Positions 16,411 through 25,945 are shown, counted from the first letter of the stretch. The stretch: DNA of 64,000 nucleotides from Flavobacterium sp. 5 (GCF_002813295.1 NZ_PHUE01000001.1:2046001-2110000); one strand, 5' to 3'. Numbers and translations: made by a program. Notes: generated by a model not told the origin, from the letters alone.

Positions 16411-17829
16411 ATGAAAATTCTCTTAACAGGCGCAACAGGATATATCGGAAAACGACTCTTGCCTTTTTTAATTAATCAAGGGCATCAGGTTGTTTGTTGT
16501 GTAAGAGATAAAAACAGATTTCATTCTCCTCTTGAATTTCAAAAAAACATAACTTTAATTGAAGTTGATTTACTAAAACAAGAAACACTATCAGTAATAC
16601 CAGACGATATAGATGTGGCTTATTATTTGGTGCATTCTATGTCCGGTTCTGCTGATAATTACGATGAATTGGAAAGTATTTCGGCTGAGAACTTTGTAAA
16701 AAAAGTTAATCAAACAAACGCCAAACAAGTTATTTACTTAAGCGGAATTGTAAATGACAAATCACTTTCCAAACATTTGTCTTCCAGGAAAAAAGTAGAA
16801 GATGTTTTAAATAAAGGATCATTTGCTACAACAACACTAAGAGCCGGAATTATTGTGGGTTCTGGAAGTGCCTCGTTTGAAATTATTCGGGATTTAGTCA
16901 ACAAACTTCCTGTTATGATTACTCCAAAATGGCTAAACACCAAATGTCAACCTATTGCTATCAATGATGTTCTTGAAATTTTATCGAGATCATTATTAAA
17001 TCCCTTAACTTATAATCAAAGTTTTGATATTGGCGGACCAGATATTCTTACCTATAAAGAAATGTTATTGGCTTTCGCCAAAGCAAAAAATCTAAAGAGA
17101 TACATTATTACTGTTCCGGTAATGACTCCTAAACTATCATCGTATTGGCTGTATTTTGTAACCTCAACTTCTTATAAATTGGCAACTGCATTGGTAAGCA
17201 GTATGAAAGTTGAAGTTATTTGCAGAGATAATAAAATCAATGGCATTTTGAATATAAACCCAATGTCATATGAAAATGCATTATCCAAAGCTTTGATAAA
17301 AATTAATGAAGAAAAAATTGTTTCGAGTTGGAAAGATTCACTGATAAGCGGAAGGTTTAGCGCGAATATTTCTGAATATTTGAAAGTACCCAAAAAAGAT
17401 TGTTTTATCGATCGCCGAAAAAAAGAAATTGAAAACCGAGAATTTACAATCGAAAGAATTTGGTCTATTGGCGGAGAAACAGGATGGTATTATGGAGATT
17501 GGCTTTGGGATTTAAGAGGTTTTATTGATAAATTATTTGGAGGAGTGGGATCTCGACGCGGAAGAACCAATAAACACGAAATTCATTCTGGTGATGCTTT
17601 AGATTTCTGGCGGGTTTTGTATGCCAATAAAGAGCAAGGCAAATTAATTTTATTTGCCGAAATGAAATTACCCGGAGAAGCTTGGCTTGAATTCAAAATT
17701 ATCAACAACACCTTGTATCAATCAGCTACATTTAGACCCAAAGGAATCTTGGGAAAATTATATTGGTACGCTGTACTGCCTTTCCACGGATTCATTTTCG
17801 AAGGAATGTTAAACAAACTCATTAAATAA
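16411..17829 (+). CDS. NAD(P)-binding SDR with C-terminal DUF2867 domain
   Basis: A 472-residue two-domain protein. Residues 1-290 are an extended-SDR/NmrA-like Rossmann domain (LLTGATGYIGKRLLPF at the start, YYLVHSM, TTLRAGIIVGSGS). Residues about 320-472 match the DUF2867 pattern (WSIGGETGWYYGDWLWDLRG, VGSRRGR, GDALDFWRV, PGEAWLEFKI, FHGFIFEGML). The combined architecture is common in Bacteroidota and Proteobacteria, but its reaction is not known to me. In related genomes, as I recall, such genes sit near a cryptochrome/photolyase cluster with SDR and UbiB-like genes; no photolyase is present here. Confidence 0.85.
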   Translation: MKILLTGATGYIGKRLLPFLINQGHQVVCCVRDKNRFHSPLEFQKNITLIEVDLLKQETLSVIPDDIDVAYYLVHSMSGSADNYDELESISAENFVKKVNQTNAKQVIYLSGIVNDKSLSKHLSSRKKVEDVLNKGSFATTTLRAGIIVGSGSASFEIIRDLVNKLPVMITPKWLNTKCQPIAINDVLEILSRSLLNPLTYNQSFDIGGPDILTYKEMLLAFAKAKNLKRYIITVPVMTPKLSSYWLYFVTSTSYKLATALVSSMKVEVICRDNKINGILNINPMSYENALSKALIKINEEKIVSSWKDSLISGRFSANISEYLKVPKKDCFIDRRKKEIENREFTIERIWSIGGETGWYYGDWLWDLRGFIDKLFGGVGSRRGRTNKHEIHSGDALDFWRVLYANKEQGKLILFAEMKLPGEAWLEFKIINNTLYQSATFRPKGILGKLYWYAVLPFHGFIFEGMLNKLIK

Positions 17830-18028
17830 TTGTCAACCGAAGTAAGAACAGACAATTTTGTTTTATCAATTTCAAAAAAGCAAGTCTCTCCGCATTTTTT
17901 CTTCAAAATCAAATAATTATAGAAATCATTTACTAAATTAGTAGTTCATATTCTGAAAATCAGCACCCTATAAATCTCATTTGTCATTTAAAACTACATA
18001 CACATTTAGTAATATTAAATTTTAAATT

Positions 18029-19000
18029 ATGTCAAAATCTAATAAAAAAGAATCAGAAGAATTGGAAGAAAAACTAATAGATATGAGCACTTTAAGCAGA
18101 AAAGAATTAGTTCAAAGAGCTAAAAAATTTTCTAAGCAATATTGCGTTGGAGATGGAGACGGTTTTAAGCTTAAGGATTATGAAACCAAAGCCGATTTTA
18201 AATTAGGCGATGAAGGAAAGCCATTAGTAAAGCAAACGTTAGAAATAGGTGTTGAAGCTCTGGCAAAACTGCAAGATATATTGTATGCACAAGACAAATG
18301 GTCAGTATTGCTCATTTTTCAAGCAATGGATGCTGCAGGAAAAGACGGAGCCATCAAACACGTTATGTCGGGTATCAATCCACAAGGATGCCAGGTTTTT
18401 TCTTTTAAAGCTCCAAGTTCTGAGGATTTAGATCATGATTTTTTATGGCGTTGCCAAAAGCATCTGCCTGAACGTGGGCGTATTGGTATTTTTAACCGCT
18501 CTTATTATGAAGAACTATTAGTCGTTCGTGTGCATGAACAAATTTTAAAAAGCCAAAAACTCCCGGAAAAATTATTTACCAAAGACATTTGGGAAAATCG
18601 TTTTGAAGACATTCGCAACTTCGAAAAATACCTGAACAGAAATGGAACTATCGTTATCAAATTTTTCCTTAACGTCTCCAAGAAAGAACAGAAAAAACGT
18701 TTTATAGAGCGCGTAGACGACCCAGACAAAAACTGGAAATTCAGCGCTGCAGATGCTAAGGAACGCGGATATTGGGATGACTATATGAATGCTTACGAAG
18801 ATTTAATCAAAGAAACCTCTACCAAAAAATCACCTTGGTATGTTATACCTGCCGATAATAAATCCTATGCCCGTATTGCAGTTGCATCAGCAATCATAAC
18901 AGCGCTGGAAGAACTGGATTTAGAATATCCAAAAGTAAGCGAAGCAAAAATAGCTGAATTACAAGAGGTCAAAAGAGCATTGCTAAACGAAAAAGACTAA
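18029..19000 (+). CDS. PPK2-family polyphosphate kinase / polyphosphate:nucleotide phosphotransferase
   Basis: A 323-residue cytosolic P-loop enzyme that moves phosphate between polyphosphate and nucleotides. Walker A is AMDAAGKDGA (99-108), the lid and Walker B region includes RIGIFNRSYYEELLVVRVH, and RFIERVDDPDKNWKFS and YWDDYMNAYED are typical of PPK2. It is a single-domain form. The N-terminal KYCVGDGDGFKL-like segment resembles the group annotated as polyphosphate:nucleotide phosphotransferase (PPK2_rel_1). NDP versus NMP preference cannot be read from the sequence. It lies 22 bases before the SulP gene and is probably co-transcribed with it. Confidence 0.92.
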   Translation: MSKSNKKESEELEEKLIDMSTLSRKELVQRAKKFSKQYCVGDGDGFKLKDYETKADFKLGDEGKPLVKQTLEIGVEALAKLQDILYAQDKWSVLLIFQAMDAAGKDGAIKHVMSGINPQGCQVFSFKAPSSEDLDHDFLWRCQKHLPERGRIGIFNRSYYEELLVVRVHEQILKSQKLPEKLFTKDIWENRFEDIRNFEKYLNRNGTIVIKFFLNVSKKEQKKRFIERVDDPDKNWKFSAADAKERGYWDDYMNAYEDLIKETSTKKSPWYVIPADNKSYARIAVASAIITALEELDLEYPKVSEAKIAELQEVKRALLNEKD

Positions 19001-19022
19001 ATCCCCTCTAGAATCTTAAATT

Positions 19023-20723
19023 ATGATCTCTAAATTATTTCCAGCCACAGCTTGGATTAAAGATTACAAAACCCCAGACCTAAAAAAAGACTTTACAGCT
19101 GGAATAACACTAGCCGCCTATGGAATTCCAGTATCAATGGCGTATGCTACTCTTGCGGGTCTGCCTCCGCAATATGGAATTTATGGCTATCTCATTGGCG
19201 GATTATTTTATTCTATTTTGGGTACAAGTAAGCAGCTTGCTATTGGTCCAACATCTGCAATTTCATTATTGATAGGCACTACAATTGCTACAATGGCCAA
19301 TGGTGATATACAACGATGGGCAGATATAGCCTCACTCACAGCTCTGGTATTTTCAGTCCTAGCCATACTCGCTTATCTATTGCGATTAAGTGGCATTATC
19401 AATTTTATTAGCGAAACCGTTTTGGTTGGATTCAAAGCGGGCGCTGCCATAACTATTGGATTGACTCAATTACCCAAACTTTTTGGTGTAAAAGGTGGCG
19501 GTGAAAATTTCTTAGATCGTATTTTTACACTTTTTCAACAGCTTCCAGATACCAATCTTTCGGTTTTTATTTTTGGTATTACTGCGATTATCATTCTAAT
19601 TGTTGGCGAAAAAATTCTCCCAGGTAAACCCATCGCGATATTAATTGTAACACTATCGATTATACTCATTTCGACAACATCCTTAGCACATCATGGATTC
19701 TCAACTGTTGGAGTAATTCCAACAGGATTACCCGAATTTCATTTGCCTACTTTACGCATTAAGGATGTCGATGGCGTTCTGCCTTTAGCCTTGGCTTGTT
19801 TTTTATTATCGTATATCGAAAGTGTTTCGGCAGGCAGAACATTAGCCCAAAAAAATGGTTATATCATCGATGCTCGTCAAGAATTATTGGCACTCGGAAT
19901 AGCCAATGCAGCTGTAGCACTTGGACAAGGATATCCCGTTGCTGGAGGATTATCACAATCTGCTGTAAACGACAGCGCAGGAGCAAAAACACCATTATCC
20001 TTAGTATTTGCCTCAGTTGCTATTGCTTTTTGTCTACTGTTTTTAACTGGGTTTCTTCAAAATTTGCCTACTGTGATTTTAGCATCCATTGTTTTGGTTG
20101 CCATCCGAGGATTATTTGACCTCGAAGAAATCAAACATCTCTACAAAATAAACAAACAGGAATTTTATGTTGCTATGATTGCGTTGGTAGGAGTACTCAT
20201 TTGGGGAATCCTGACTGGTGTTTTACTCGCCGCGATCGTAACTTTATTGCTGTTAATAAAAGCAACTTCAAAACCAAATGTTGCCTTTTTGGGCAGAATA
20301 CCAAATACCAAACGCTATACAGATATAGTTCGTCATCCAGACAACGAAAGCATTGCAGGAATATTGATTGTGAGAATAGAATCTTCTATTTTTTATTTCA
20401 ATGTCGAACACATCAAAGAACGAATTTGGGAGAAAATTAATAGCGAATCCGATTCGGTTAAAGCTGTGATACTAGACCTCAATTCCTCTCCACGTATTGA
20501 TATTGCTGGATCTCGGTTTTTAAAACAGCTTTTTATAGATTTAAAATCAAAGAATATTTCTCTCAAAGTTGCCGAAGCCCGTTCCGAAGTTCGCGATTCT
20601 TTACGCTCCGAAAATCTGGAGACACTTTTGGGTCACATCAGCCGAAGTGTTTCTGTCGATGATTTAGTAGTTAGTGCGATTAATTCTAATTTGGAAGTGC
20701 CACCTACTAGAGAAAACGGCTAG
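19023..20723 (+). CDS. SulP-family anion transporter with STAS domain
   Basis: A 566-residue inner-membrane transporter. The SulP signature AYATLAGLPPQYGIYGYLIGG lies near residues 38-60, there are about 12-14 helices with a transport core (SYIESVSAGRTLAQKNGY), and the C-terminal STAS domain spans about 430-555 (IFYFNVEHIKERIW, AVILDLNSSPRIDIAGSRFL). Substrates in the family include sulfate, bicarbonate and dicarboxylates; the substrate here is open. The stop codon lies inside the hairpin 20707-20753, which starts the repeat element described separately. Confidence 0.92.
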   Translation: MISKLFPATAWIKDYKTPDLKKDFTAGITLAAYGIPVSMAYATLAGLPPQYGIYGYLIGGLFYSILGTSKQLAIGPTSAISLLIGTTIATMANGDIQRWADIASLTALVFSVLAILAYLLRLSGIINFISETVLVGFKAGAAITIGLTQLPKLFGVKGGGENFLDRIFTLFQQLPDTNLSVFIFGITAIIILIVGEKILPGKPIAILIVTLSIILISTTSLAHHGFSTVGVIPTGLPEFHLPTLRIKDVDGVLPLALACFLLSYIESVSAGRTLAQKNGYIIDARQELLALGIANAAVALGQGYPVAGGLSQSAVNDSAGAKTPLSLVFASVAIAFCLLFLTGFLQNLPTVILASIVLVAIRGLFDLEEIKHLYKINKQEFYVAMIALVGVLIWGILTGVLLAAIVTLLLLIKATSKPNVAFLGRIPNTKRYTDIVRHPDNESIAGILIVRIESSIFYFNVEHIKERIWEKINSESDSVKAVILDLNSSPRIDIAGSRFLKQLFIDLKSKNISLKVAEARSEVRDSLRSENLETLLGHISRSVSVDDLVVSAINSNLEVPPTRENG

Positions 20724-20808
20724 TTTCTTTGTCGTCATTGCCGTTTCCTCTAGCAGCTGTCGGGCTATCCATGCTACTTTGGTAGCTTATTTCTATCCCT
20801 CACCCAAC
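20707..20808 (+). repeat. Extragenic repeat element, copy 1 (hairpin plus conserved tail)
   Basis: A 14-bp imperfect inverted repeat (CTAGAGAAAACGGC at 20707-20720 with GCCGTTTCCTCTAG at 20740-20753) spans the SulP stop codon. It is followed at once by GCTGTCGGGCTATCC, the small hairpin GCTAC-TTTG-GTAGC (20773-20786) and CTATCCCTCAC. The same layout recurs at 28316-28434 with a different first hairpin. Confidence 0.7.
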
Positions 20809-21041
20809 ATTCGCGATTAAATTAAACTTTATCAGTAAAATAATTTCATACAAATTTGCAGATCATTACCAAAAAATCTGCCAAATCTGCGTGAAAAACA
20901 AATCTACATCAACAAGAACAAATCATAATATTCCGCCAAAGACCGTTCAAAAACCGTAAAAGTTCCTTATTTTTGCGCCCGATTTCAAATACATTTTATT
21001 TCAAATCAACTTATATTTCTCAACTTAAATTAGTTTATAGC
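20724..21041. other. Gap between SulP and trhO: repeat tail, degenerate repeats and promoter
   Basis: These 318 bases contain the tail of repeat copy 1, an AT-rich stretch with AATCTGCCAAATCTGCGTG, a motif of the kind often seen between Flavobacterium genes, and a -7 box TATTTTTG at 20968-20975 upstream of trhO. No coding frame is credible. Confidence 0.55.
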
Positions 21042-22409
21042 ATGCAACTGTACAACACTTTAAGCGCAGAAGAAAGAGCCATCATGATTGATGATGCCGG
21101 AAAACAACGATTAACGTTGTCTTTCTATGCTTATGCGCAAATTTCAAATCCAACTCAATTTCGTAACGATTTATTCTTAGCTTGGGATCCACTTGGGGTT
21201 TTAGGCCGAATTTATGTAGCCCACGAAGGAATCAACGCTCAATTGTCTTTACCTGCGGATAATTTCTACGCATTCAAAGATACTGTTGAAGCGTATGATT
21301 TTATGAAAGATATGCGATTGAATATTGCCGTAGAACATGACGACCATTCGTTTTTGAAATTAACTGTAAAAGTCCGCGATAAAATTGTTGCCGACGGTTT
21401 GAACGACGATACTTTTGATGTAACCAATATCGGAATTCATTTAAAAGCAAAGGAATTTAATGAAATTTTAGAAAACCCAAACACAATTGTAGTTGATTTT
21501 AGAAATCATTATGAAAGTGAAATTGGTTATTTTAAAGGTGCCATTACACCTGATGTAGATACATTTCGTGAATCTTTGCCTATCATCAATGAGCAATTAC
21601 AAGATTTTAAAGAAGATAAAAATTTAGTTATGTATTGCACTGGAGGAATCCGTTGCGAGAAAGCCTCTGCTTACTTTAAACATCAAGGTTTTAAAAATGT
21701 ATTTCAACTAGAAGGGGGAATTATTAATTATGCAAAGCAAATTAAGGAAGAAGGATTAGAAAGTAAATTCATTGGTAAAAACTTCGTATTTGATCATCGC
21801 TTAGGCGAGAGAATTACAGACGATATCGTTTCACAATGCCATCAATGTGGCGAACCTTGCGATGTTCATACGAATTGTGTTAATGAAGGCTGTCACTTAC
21901 TTTTCATTCAATGTGATTCCTGTAAAGAAAAAATGCACGGTTGTTGTTCTCCAGAATGTGTAGAAATAATCCATTTGCCAGAAGAAGAACAAAAAGCCAT
22001 TCGAAGAGGAATTAAAAACGGAAATAAAATCTTCAAAAAAGGAAAATCGGATGTATTGACTTTCAAAAACAATCACGACCCTTTGGCTAATGTTCCAAAT
22101 CTTAGCGAATTAATAAAGTCAAAACCTCTCGTAAAAAAAGAGCCTAAAATTAAAAAACAATACATCGGTCAAGGAACTCACTTTTTTCCAAAGCCATCAA
22201 TTGCCCAATTTTTAATTGAAGAAAACGAAATTAATATTGGAGATACTATTTTAATCAAAGGTTCAACAACTGGAGAGCAAAAATTAGTAATCGACAAGAT
22301 GTTTGTTAATGATATTGAATCAGAAAAAGCTGTTTCTGGTGATGTAGTTACTTTCAAAGTTCCTTTTAGAATTAGATTGTCTGATAAAATTTATAAGATT
22401 TTAGAATAA
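21042..22409 (+). CDS. trhO: Oxygen-dependent tRNA uridine-34 hydroxylase TrhO with extra C-terminal domain
   Basis: A 455-residue protein from ATG 21042 (MQLYNTL); an upstream TTG frame start at 20973 is unlikely. TrhO (YceA) makes 5-hydroxyuridine at tRNA position 34 using O2. Order: N-terminal acylphosphatase-like domain (1-120, [12 protein letters not shown]), rhodanese domain (140-230) with catalytic Cys199 in [12 protein letters not shown], and the Cys-rich [15 protein letters not shown]...[12 protein letters not shown] segment (about 267-310). Bacterial TrhO normally ends soon after that. Here residues 371-455 add a domain 60% identical, by hand alignment without gaps, to the end of the neighbouring TrhP. 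It lies 6 bases before trhP. Confidence 0.92.
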   Translation: MQLYNTLSAEERAIMIDDAGKQRLTLSFYAYAQISNPTQFRNDLFLAWDPLGVLGRIYVAHEGINAQLSLPADNFYAFKDTVEAYDFMKDMRLNIAVEHDDHSFLKLTVKVRDKIVADGLNDDTFDVTNIGIHLKAKEFNEILENPNTIVVDFRNHYESEIGYFKGAITPDVDTFRESLPIINEQLQDFKEDKNLVMYCTGGIRCEKASAYFKHQGFKNVFQLEGGIINYAKQIKEEGLESKFIGKNFVFDHRLGERITDDIVSQCHQCGEPCDVHTNCVNEGCHLLFIQCDSCKEKMHGCCSPECVEIIHLPEEEQKAIRRGIKNGNKIFKKGKSDVLTFKNNHDPLANVPNLSELIKSKPLVKKEPKIKKQYIGQGTHFFPKPSIAQFLIEENEINIGDTILIKGSTTGEQKLVIDKMFVNDIESEKAVSGDVVTFKVPFRIRLSDKIYKILE

Positions 22410-22415
22410 CTTATC

Positions 22416-23657
22416 ATGACAACGAACAAAAAAATTGAACTTATGGCTCCCGCTGGGAACTTTGAGTCGCTTCAGGCTGGATTAGATAATGGTGCCGATT
22501 CTGTATATTTTGGAGTAGAACAATTGAACATGCGTGCTCGTGCAACAGTCAATTTCACGATGGATGATTTACCAGAAATAGCACGTCGTTGCGAAGCCAA
22601 AAATGTTAGAAGTTATTTGACTTTGAACACGATTATTTACGATCACGATTTATCGGTTGTAAAAACATTATTAAACAAAGCCAAAAAAGCCAATATCACC
22701 GCTGTAATAGCTTCCGACCAGGCCGTTATTGCTATGGCAAGAGGCATCGGGATGGAAGTACATATTTCAACGCAATTGAATATTACCAATATAGAAACCA
22801 TCAAGTTTTACAGTTTGTTTGCTGATACGATGGTTTTGAGTCGTGAATTAAGTTTACGCCAAGTAAAAAAAATCACCGAACAAATCGAGAAAGAACAAAT
22901 CAAAGGACCAAATGGCAAATTGGTAGAAATTGAAATCTTCGGTCACGGAGCTTTATGTATGGCGGTTTCTGGAAAATGTTATTTGAGTTTACACTCTCAT
23001 AATTCTTCTGCAAATCGTGGTGCCTGTAAACAAAACTGTCGCAAGAAATATACCGTTATCGATCAGGAAAGTGGTTTTGAAATCGAATTGGATAACGAAT
23101 ACATGATGTCACCAAAAGATTTATGTACTCTTGATTTTCTAGATCAGGTAATAGATTCGGGCATTCAGGTATTGAAAATCGAAGGCAGAGGTCGCGCTCC
23201 AGAATATGTGGCAACTGTTATTAAAACCTACCGAGAAGCTATCGATAGTTATTATGAAAGAACCTTTACCAAAGAGAAAATCGCGCTTTGGATGGAAGAT
23301 TTAAACACCGTTTACAATCGTGGTTTTTGGTCAGGTTATTATCTTGGACAAGAATTGGGAGAATGGAGCGATGTTTCGGGATCTGTTGCGACTCAAAAGA
23401 AAGTCTATGTTGGAAAAGGAACTCATTTTTTTCCAAAAGCCGAAATTGGTCAATTTAAAATTGAAGCATACGATATAAAAATTGGCGATAAAATATTAGT
23501 TACTGGTCCAAGCACAGGAGCTCAGGAAATGATTATCAACGAAATGTATGTCAATGATGTTGTTTCTGAAAAAGCAACAAAAGGAGACGATTGTACTTTG
23601 AAAATGCCTTTCAGAATCCGAATGTCTGATAAATTATACAAAATAGTCGAAGCCTAA
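22416..23657 (+). CDS. trhP: U32-family tRNA hydroxylation protein TrhP
   Basis: A 413-residue protein of the peptidase-U32 group (YegQ/TrhP), which forms 5-hydroxyuridine at wobble U34 with prephenate as hydroxyl source. The N-terminal TIM-barrel part opens with ELMAPAGNFESLQAGLDNGADSVYFG-type sequence. The cluster-binding signature is intact, with four Cys in HGALCMAVSGKCYLS and RGACKQNCRKKY. Residues 328-413 are the C-terminal U32_C-type beta domain (KKVYVGKGTHFFPK). It starts 6 bases after trhO and overlaps the ferredoxin gene by one base, so the three form a tight operon. Confidence 0.92.
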   Translation: MTTNKKIELMAPAGNFESLQAGLDNGADSVYFGVEQLNMRARATVNFTMDDLPEIARRCEAKNVRSYLTLNTIIYDHDLSVVKTLLNKAKKANITAVIASDQAVIAMARGIGMEVHISTQLNITNIETIKFYSLFADTMVLSRELSLRQVKKITEQIEKEQIKGPNGKLVEIEIFGHGALCMAVSGKCYLSLHSHNSSANRGACKQNCRKKYTVIDQESGFEIELDNEYMMSPKDLCTLDFLDQVIDSGIQVLKIEGRGRAPEYVATVIKTYREAIDSYYERTFTKEKIALWMEDLNTVYNRGFWSGYYLGQELGEWSDVSGSVATQKKVYVGKGTHFFPKAEIGQFKIEAYDIKIGDKILVTGPSTGAQEMIINEMYVNDVVSEKATKGDDCTLKMPFRIRMSDKLYKIVEA

Positions 23658-23887
23658 TGGTTATTGTAACGCTTCAAAGAGACAAATGTATTGGGTGTAA
23701 TTACTGCGTAGAAATGGCGCCGGTGCAATTTCAAATGTCCAAAAAAGACGGAAAATCAGTGTTGATTAAAAGTGTAAATGCCAAAGGTTTTTACACTTTA
23801 AAATCAGCTGACCACGCTATAACCGAAAGTTGTGAACTCGCTGCCAAAGCCTGTCCCGTGAAAATCATTTCTATAAAAGAAACCTAA
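23657..23887 (+). CDS. Small [4Fe-4S] ferredoxin in the trhO-trhP operon
   Basis: A 76-residue ferredoxin with one [4Fe-4S] site: Cys11, Cys14 and Cys17 in KCIGCNYC, and a later Cys in the AKACPVKI motif. The second half lacks another CxxCxxC. It overlaps the trhP stop by one base (TAATG), which makes it a strong candidate electron donor for the TrhP cluster. Single-cluster ferredoxins of this size are common; the pairing with TrhP is inferred from the overlap. Confidence 0.88.
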   Translation: MVIVTLQRDKCIGCNYCVEMAPVQFQMSKKDGKSVLIKSVNAKGFYTLKSADHAITESCELAAKACPVKIISIKET

Positions 23888-23998
23888 AAATATTTTCTTT
23901 AACAATCCTTTATATTTATCGCTATATTTCGATAAAGCAATATGATATCAGTAGTTTTTCTTTAGTATAAATTTATGATTTTTTGAAGATTACAGTTC

Positions 23999-24030
23999 TT
24001 GTAACATAAACCAAAAAAGTACTATCTTTA
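23999..24030 (+). promoter_or_regulatory. Promoter of the ricT-gldH operon
   Basis: TTG (23999-24001), 21 bases, then TATCTTTA (24023-24030), a 7-of-8 match to TAnnTTTG at Bacteroidota spacing. The start codon of the following gene is 57 bases downstream. Confidence 0.5.
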
Positions 24031-24087
24031 CCCATTAAATCTTTTAAGAACTTAAATTGCTTTTATAGCAATACTACATATATTATT

Positions 24088-25482
24088 ATGGCATGTACAA
24101 GTTGTTCAACTTCAGATGGTGGTGCACCAAAGGGTTGTAAAAATAATGGGACTTGCGGCACCGATAGCTGCAATAAATTAACGGTTTTTGACTGGCTTTC
24201 GAACATGAATTTGCCTAATGGAGAAGCTCCTTTTGATTGTGTGGAAGTCCGTTTTAAAAACGGGAGAAAAGAATTTTACCGTAATACCGAGAATTTAACT
24301 TTAAGCATAGGAGATATTGTAGCAACTGTTGCATCCCCTGGGCACGATATAGGAATTGTAACTCTTACAGGAGAATTGGTAAAAATTCAAATGAAGAAAA
24401 AAGGAGTAAATCATACTAGCAATGAGGTTCCTAAAATCTATCGAAAAGCTTCTCAAAAAGACATTGATATCTGGACAACAGCCCGAAACAAAGAAGAGCC
24501 TATGAAAGTACGAGCTCGTGAATTGGCTATTGCCCAAAAGCTGGAAATGAAAATTTCGGATATCGAATTTCAAGGAGACGGATCAAAAGCTACTTTCTAC
24601 TATACTGCCAATGACAGAGTCGATTTTAGACTTTTAATCAAAGACTTTGCTAAGGAATTCAGTACTAGAGTAGAGATGAAACAAGTAGGTTTCCGTCAGG
24701 AAGCTGCTCGTTTAGGCGGAATCGGTTCTTGCGGTAGAGAATTATGTTGTTCGACTTGGTTAACTGATTTCAGAAGCGTAAATACATCTGCTGCACGTTA
24801 CCAGCAATTATCTCTAAACCCACAAAAACTTGCTGGTCAATGTGGAAAATTGAAATGCTGCCTGAATTACGAACTAGATACTTACATGGATGCCTTAAAG
24901 GATTTTCCAGAGTTTGAAACCAAATTAGTTACCGAAAAAGGAGATGCCGTTTGTCAAAAACAAGATATCTTCAAAGGACTTATGTGGTTTGCCTACGTTG
25001 GCAATTATGCTAACTGGCATATCTTGAAAATTGATCAGGTTAAAGAAATTATTGCAGAGAACAAACTCAAAAACAAAGTTTCATCATTAGAGGATTATGC
25101 TATTGAAGTTGTTGTCGAACCAGAACAAAATTTCAATAATGCGATGGGTCAGGAAAGTTTAACGCGTTTTGATCAGCCAAAAAGGAAGAAAAAACCAAAC
25201 AACAAAAAACCGAGACCTGCAGGAGAAAAAGCTATTGTTCCTAACAATGCAAACAAGCAGCCTGCTATACAAAAAAGCGCAGCGCCAAATGCCCCGAATG
25301 CAAATACTGCCGACAAAGAAGTTCCGGTTAAAGAAAACCCGAATCCAAACAGCGCTAACAAGAATCGCAATAAAAACAAGAATCGCAATAAAAATAATAA
25401 CAATCGCCCTCCTTCCGCAGAGAATAAAACAGAAGAGCCTAGAAAACCAATAATTATTAAAAAAAATGAGAATAAAGAATAG
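24088..25482 (+). CDS. PSP1/RicT-like protein
   Basis: A 464-residue protein with a Cys-rich N-terminus (ACTSCST, then three more Cys by residue 28), a PSP1 C-terminal-type core (about 110-290), and a Lys/Asn/Pro-rich disordered tail (about 360-464) that repeats NRNKNKN. The core keeps GSCGRELCCSTW and QCGKLKCCLNYE, the Cys clusters that bind [4Fe-4S] in Bacillus RicT (YaaT). In Bacillus, RicT works with RicA and RicF in RNA maturation. Its job in Bacteroidota is not established. The last 17 bases overlap the start of gldH, so the two are co-expressed; this pairing matches what I know of gldH loci. Confidence 0.85.
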   Translation: MACTSCSTSDGGAPKGCKNNGTCGTDSCNKLTVFDWLSNMNLPNGEAPFDCVEVRFKNGRKEFYRNTENLTLSIGDIVATVASPGHDIGIVTLTGELVKIQMKKKGVNHTSNEVPKIYRKASQKDIDIWTTARNKEEPMKVRARELAIAQKLEMKISDIEFQGDGSKATFYYTANDRVDFRLLIKDFAKEFSTRVEMKQVGFRQEAARLGGIGSCGRELCCSTWLTDFRSVNTSAARYQQLSLNPQKLAGQCGKLKCCLNYELDTYMDALKDFPEFETKLVTEKGDAVCQKQDIFKGLMWFAYVGNYANWHILKIDQVKEIIAENKLKNKVSSLEDYAIEVVVEPEQNFNNAMGQESLTRFDQPKRKKKPNNKKPRPAGEKAIVPNNANKQPAIQKSAAPNAPNANTADKEVPVKENPNPNSANKNRNKNKNRNKNNNNRPPSAENKTEEPRKPIIIKKNENKE

Positions 25483-25945
25483 TCTTTTACTGTTTTTTGT
25501 AGCAGTACTCCTTTTTTCGTGTGATAAAAAAAGAGTTTTTGATGAGTATAAATCTGTAGGAAGCGCCTGGAACAAAGATAGTATTGTTACTTTTGACTTA
25601 CCTGTTTTAGATTCAACAAAGAGATATGATTTGTATGTGAATTTAAGAGATAACAACAATTACAAATACAGCAATCTCTTTCTGATTGTGTCTTTAGAAA
25701 GTCCAAATGGTTATACCAAAGTAGACACCTTAGAATACCAAATGGCTGAACCTGACGGAACATTATTAGGTGATGGTTTTACAGATATCAAAGAGAGTAA
25801 ACTCTACTATAAAGAGAATGTTCGCTTTAGAGGAAATTACAAAGTACATATTAAACAAGCGGTGAGAGAAAATGGAAAAGTACCTGGTGTAGCTTTTTTA
25901 GACGGAATTACCGAAGTAGGTTTTAGAATAGAAAAAAAAGATTAG
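25466..25945 (+). CDS. gldH: Gliding motility lipoprotein GldH
   Basis: A 159-residue lipoprotein: signal peptide with lipid-modified Cys19 (LLFSCDKKRVFDEYKS), then a beta-rich domain with YDLYVNLRDNNNYKYSNLF and EVGFRIEKKD, the recognisable GldH pattern. GldH is one of the lipoproteins needed for gliding and the type IX secretion system in Flavobacterium johnsoniae. The start overlaps the upstream PSP1-like gene by 17 bases, and a penicillin-binding protein gene follows 9 bases later. This is good evidence that the organism belongs to the gliding/T9SS Bacteroidota. Confidence 0.92.
   Translation: MRIKNSLLLFFVAVLLFSCDKKRVFDEYKSVGSAWNKDSIVTFDLPVLDSTKRYDLYVNLRDNNNYKYSNLFLIVSLESPNGYTKVDTLEYQMAEPDGTLLGDGFTDIKESKLYYKENVRFRGNYKVHIKQAVRENGKVPGVAFLDGITEVGFRIEKKD

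Noticed and set aside
25159..25659. A long minus-strand frame opposite the end of the PSP1-like gene and gldH
   Set aside because: It is the complement of the Lys/Asn-rich tail and the gldH signal region and gives low-complexity sequence with no family features.
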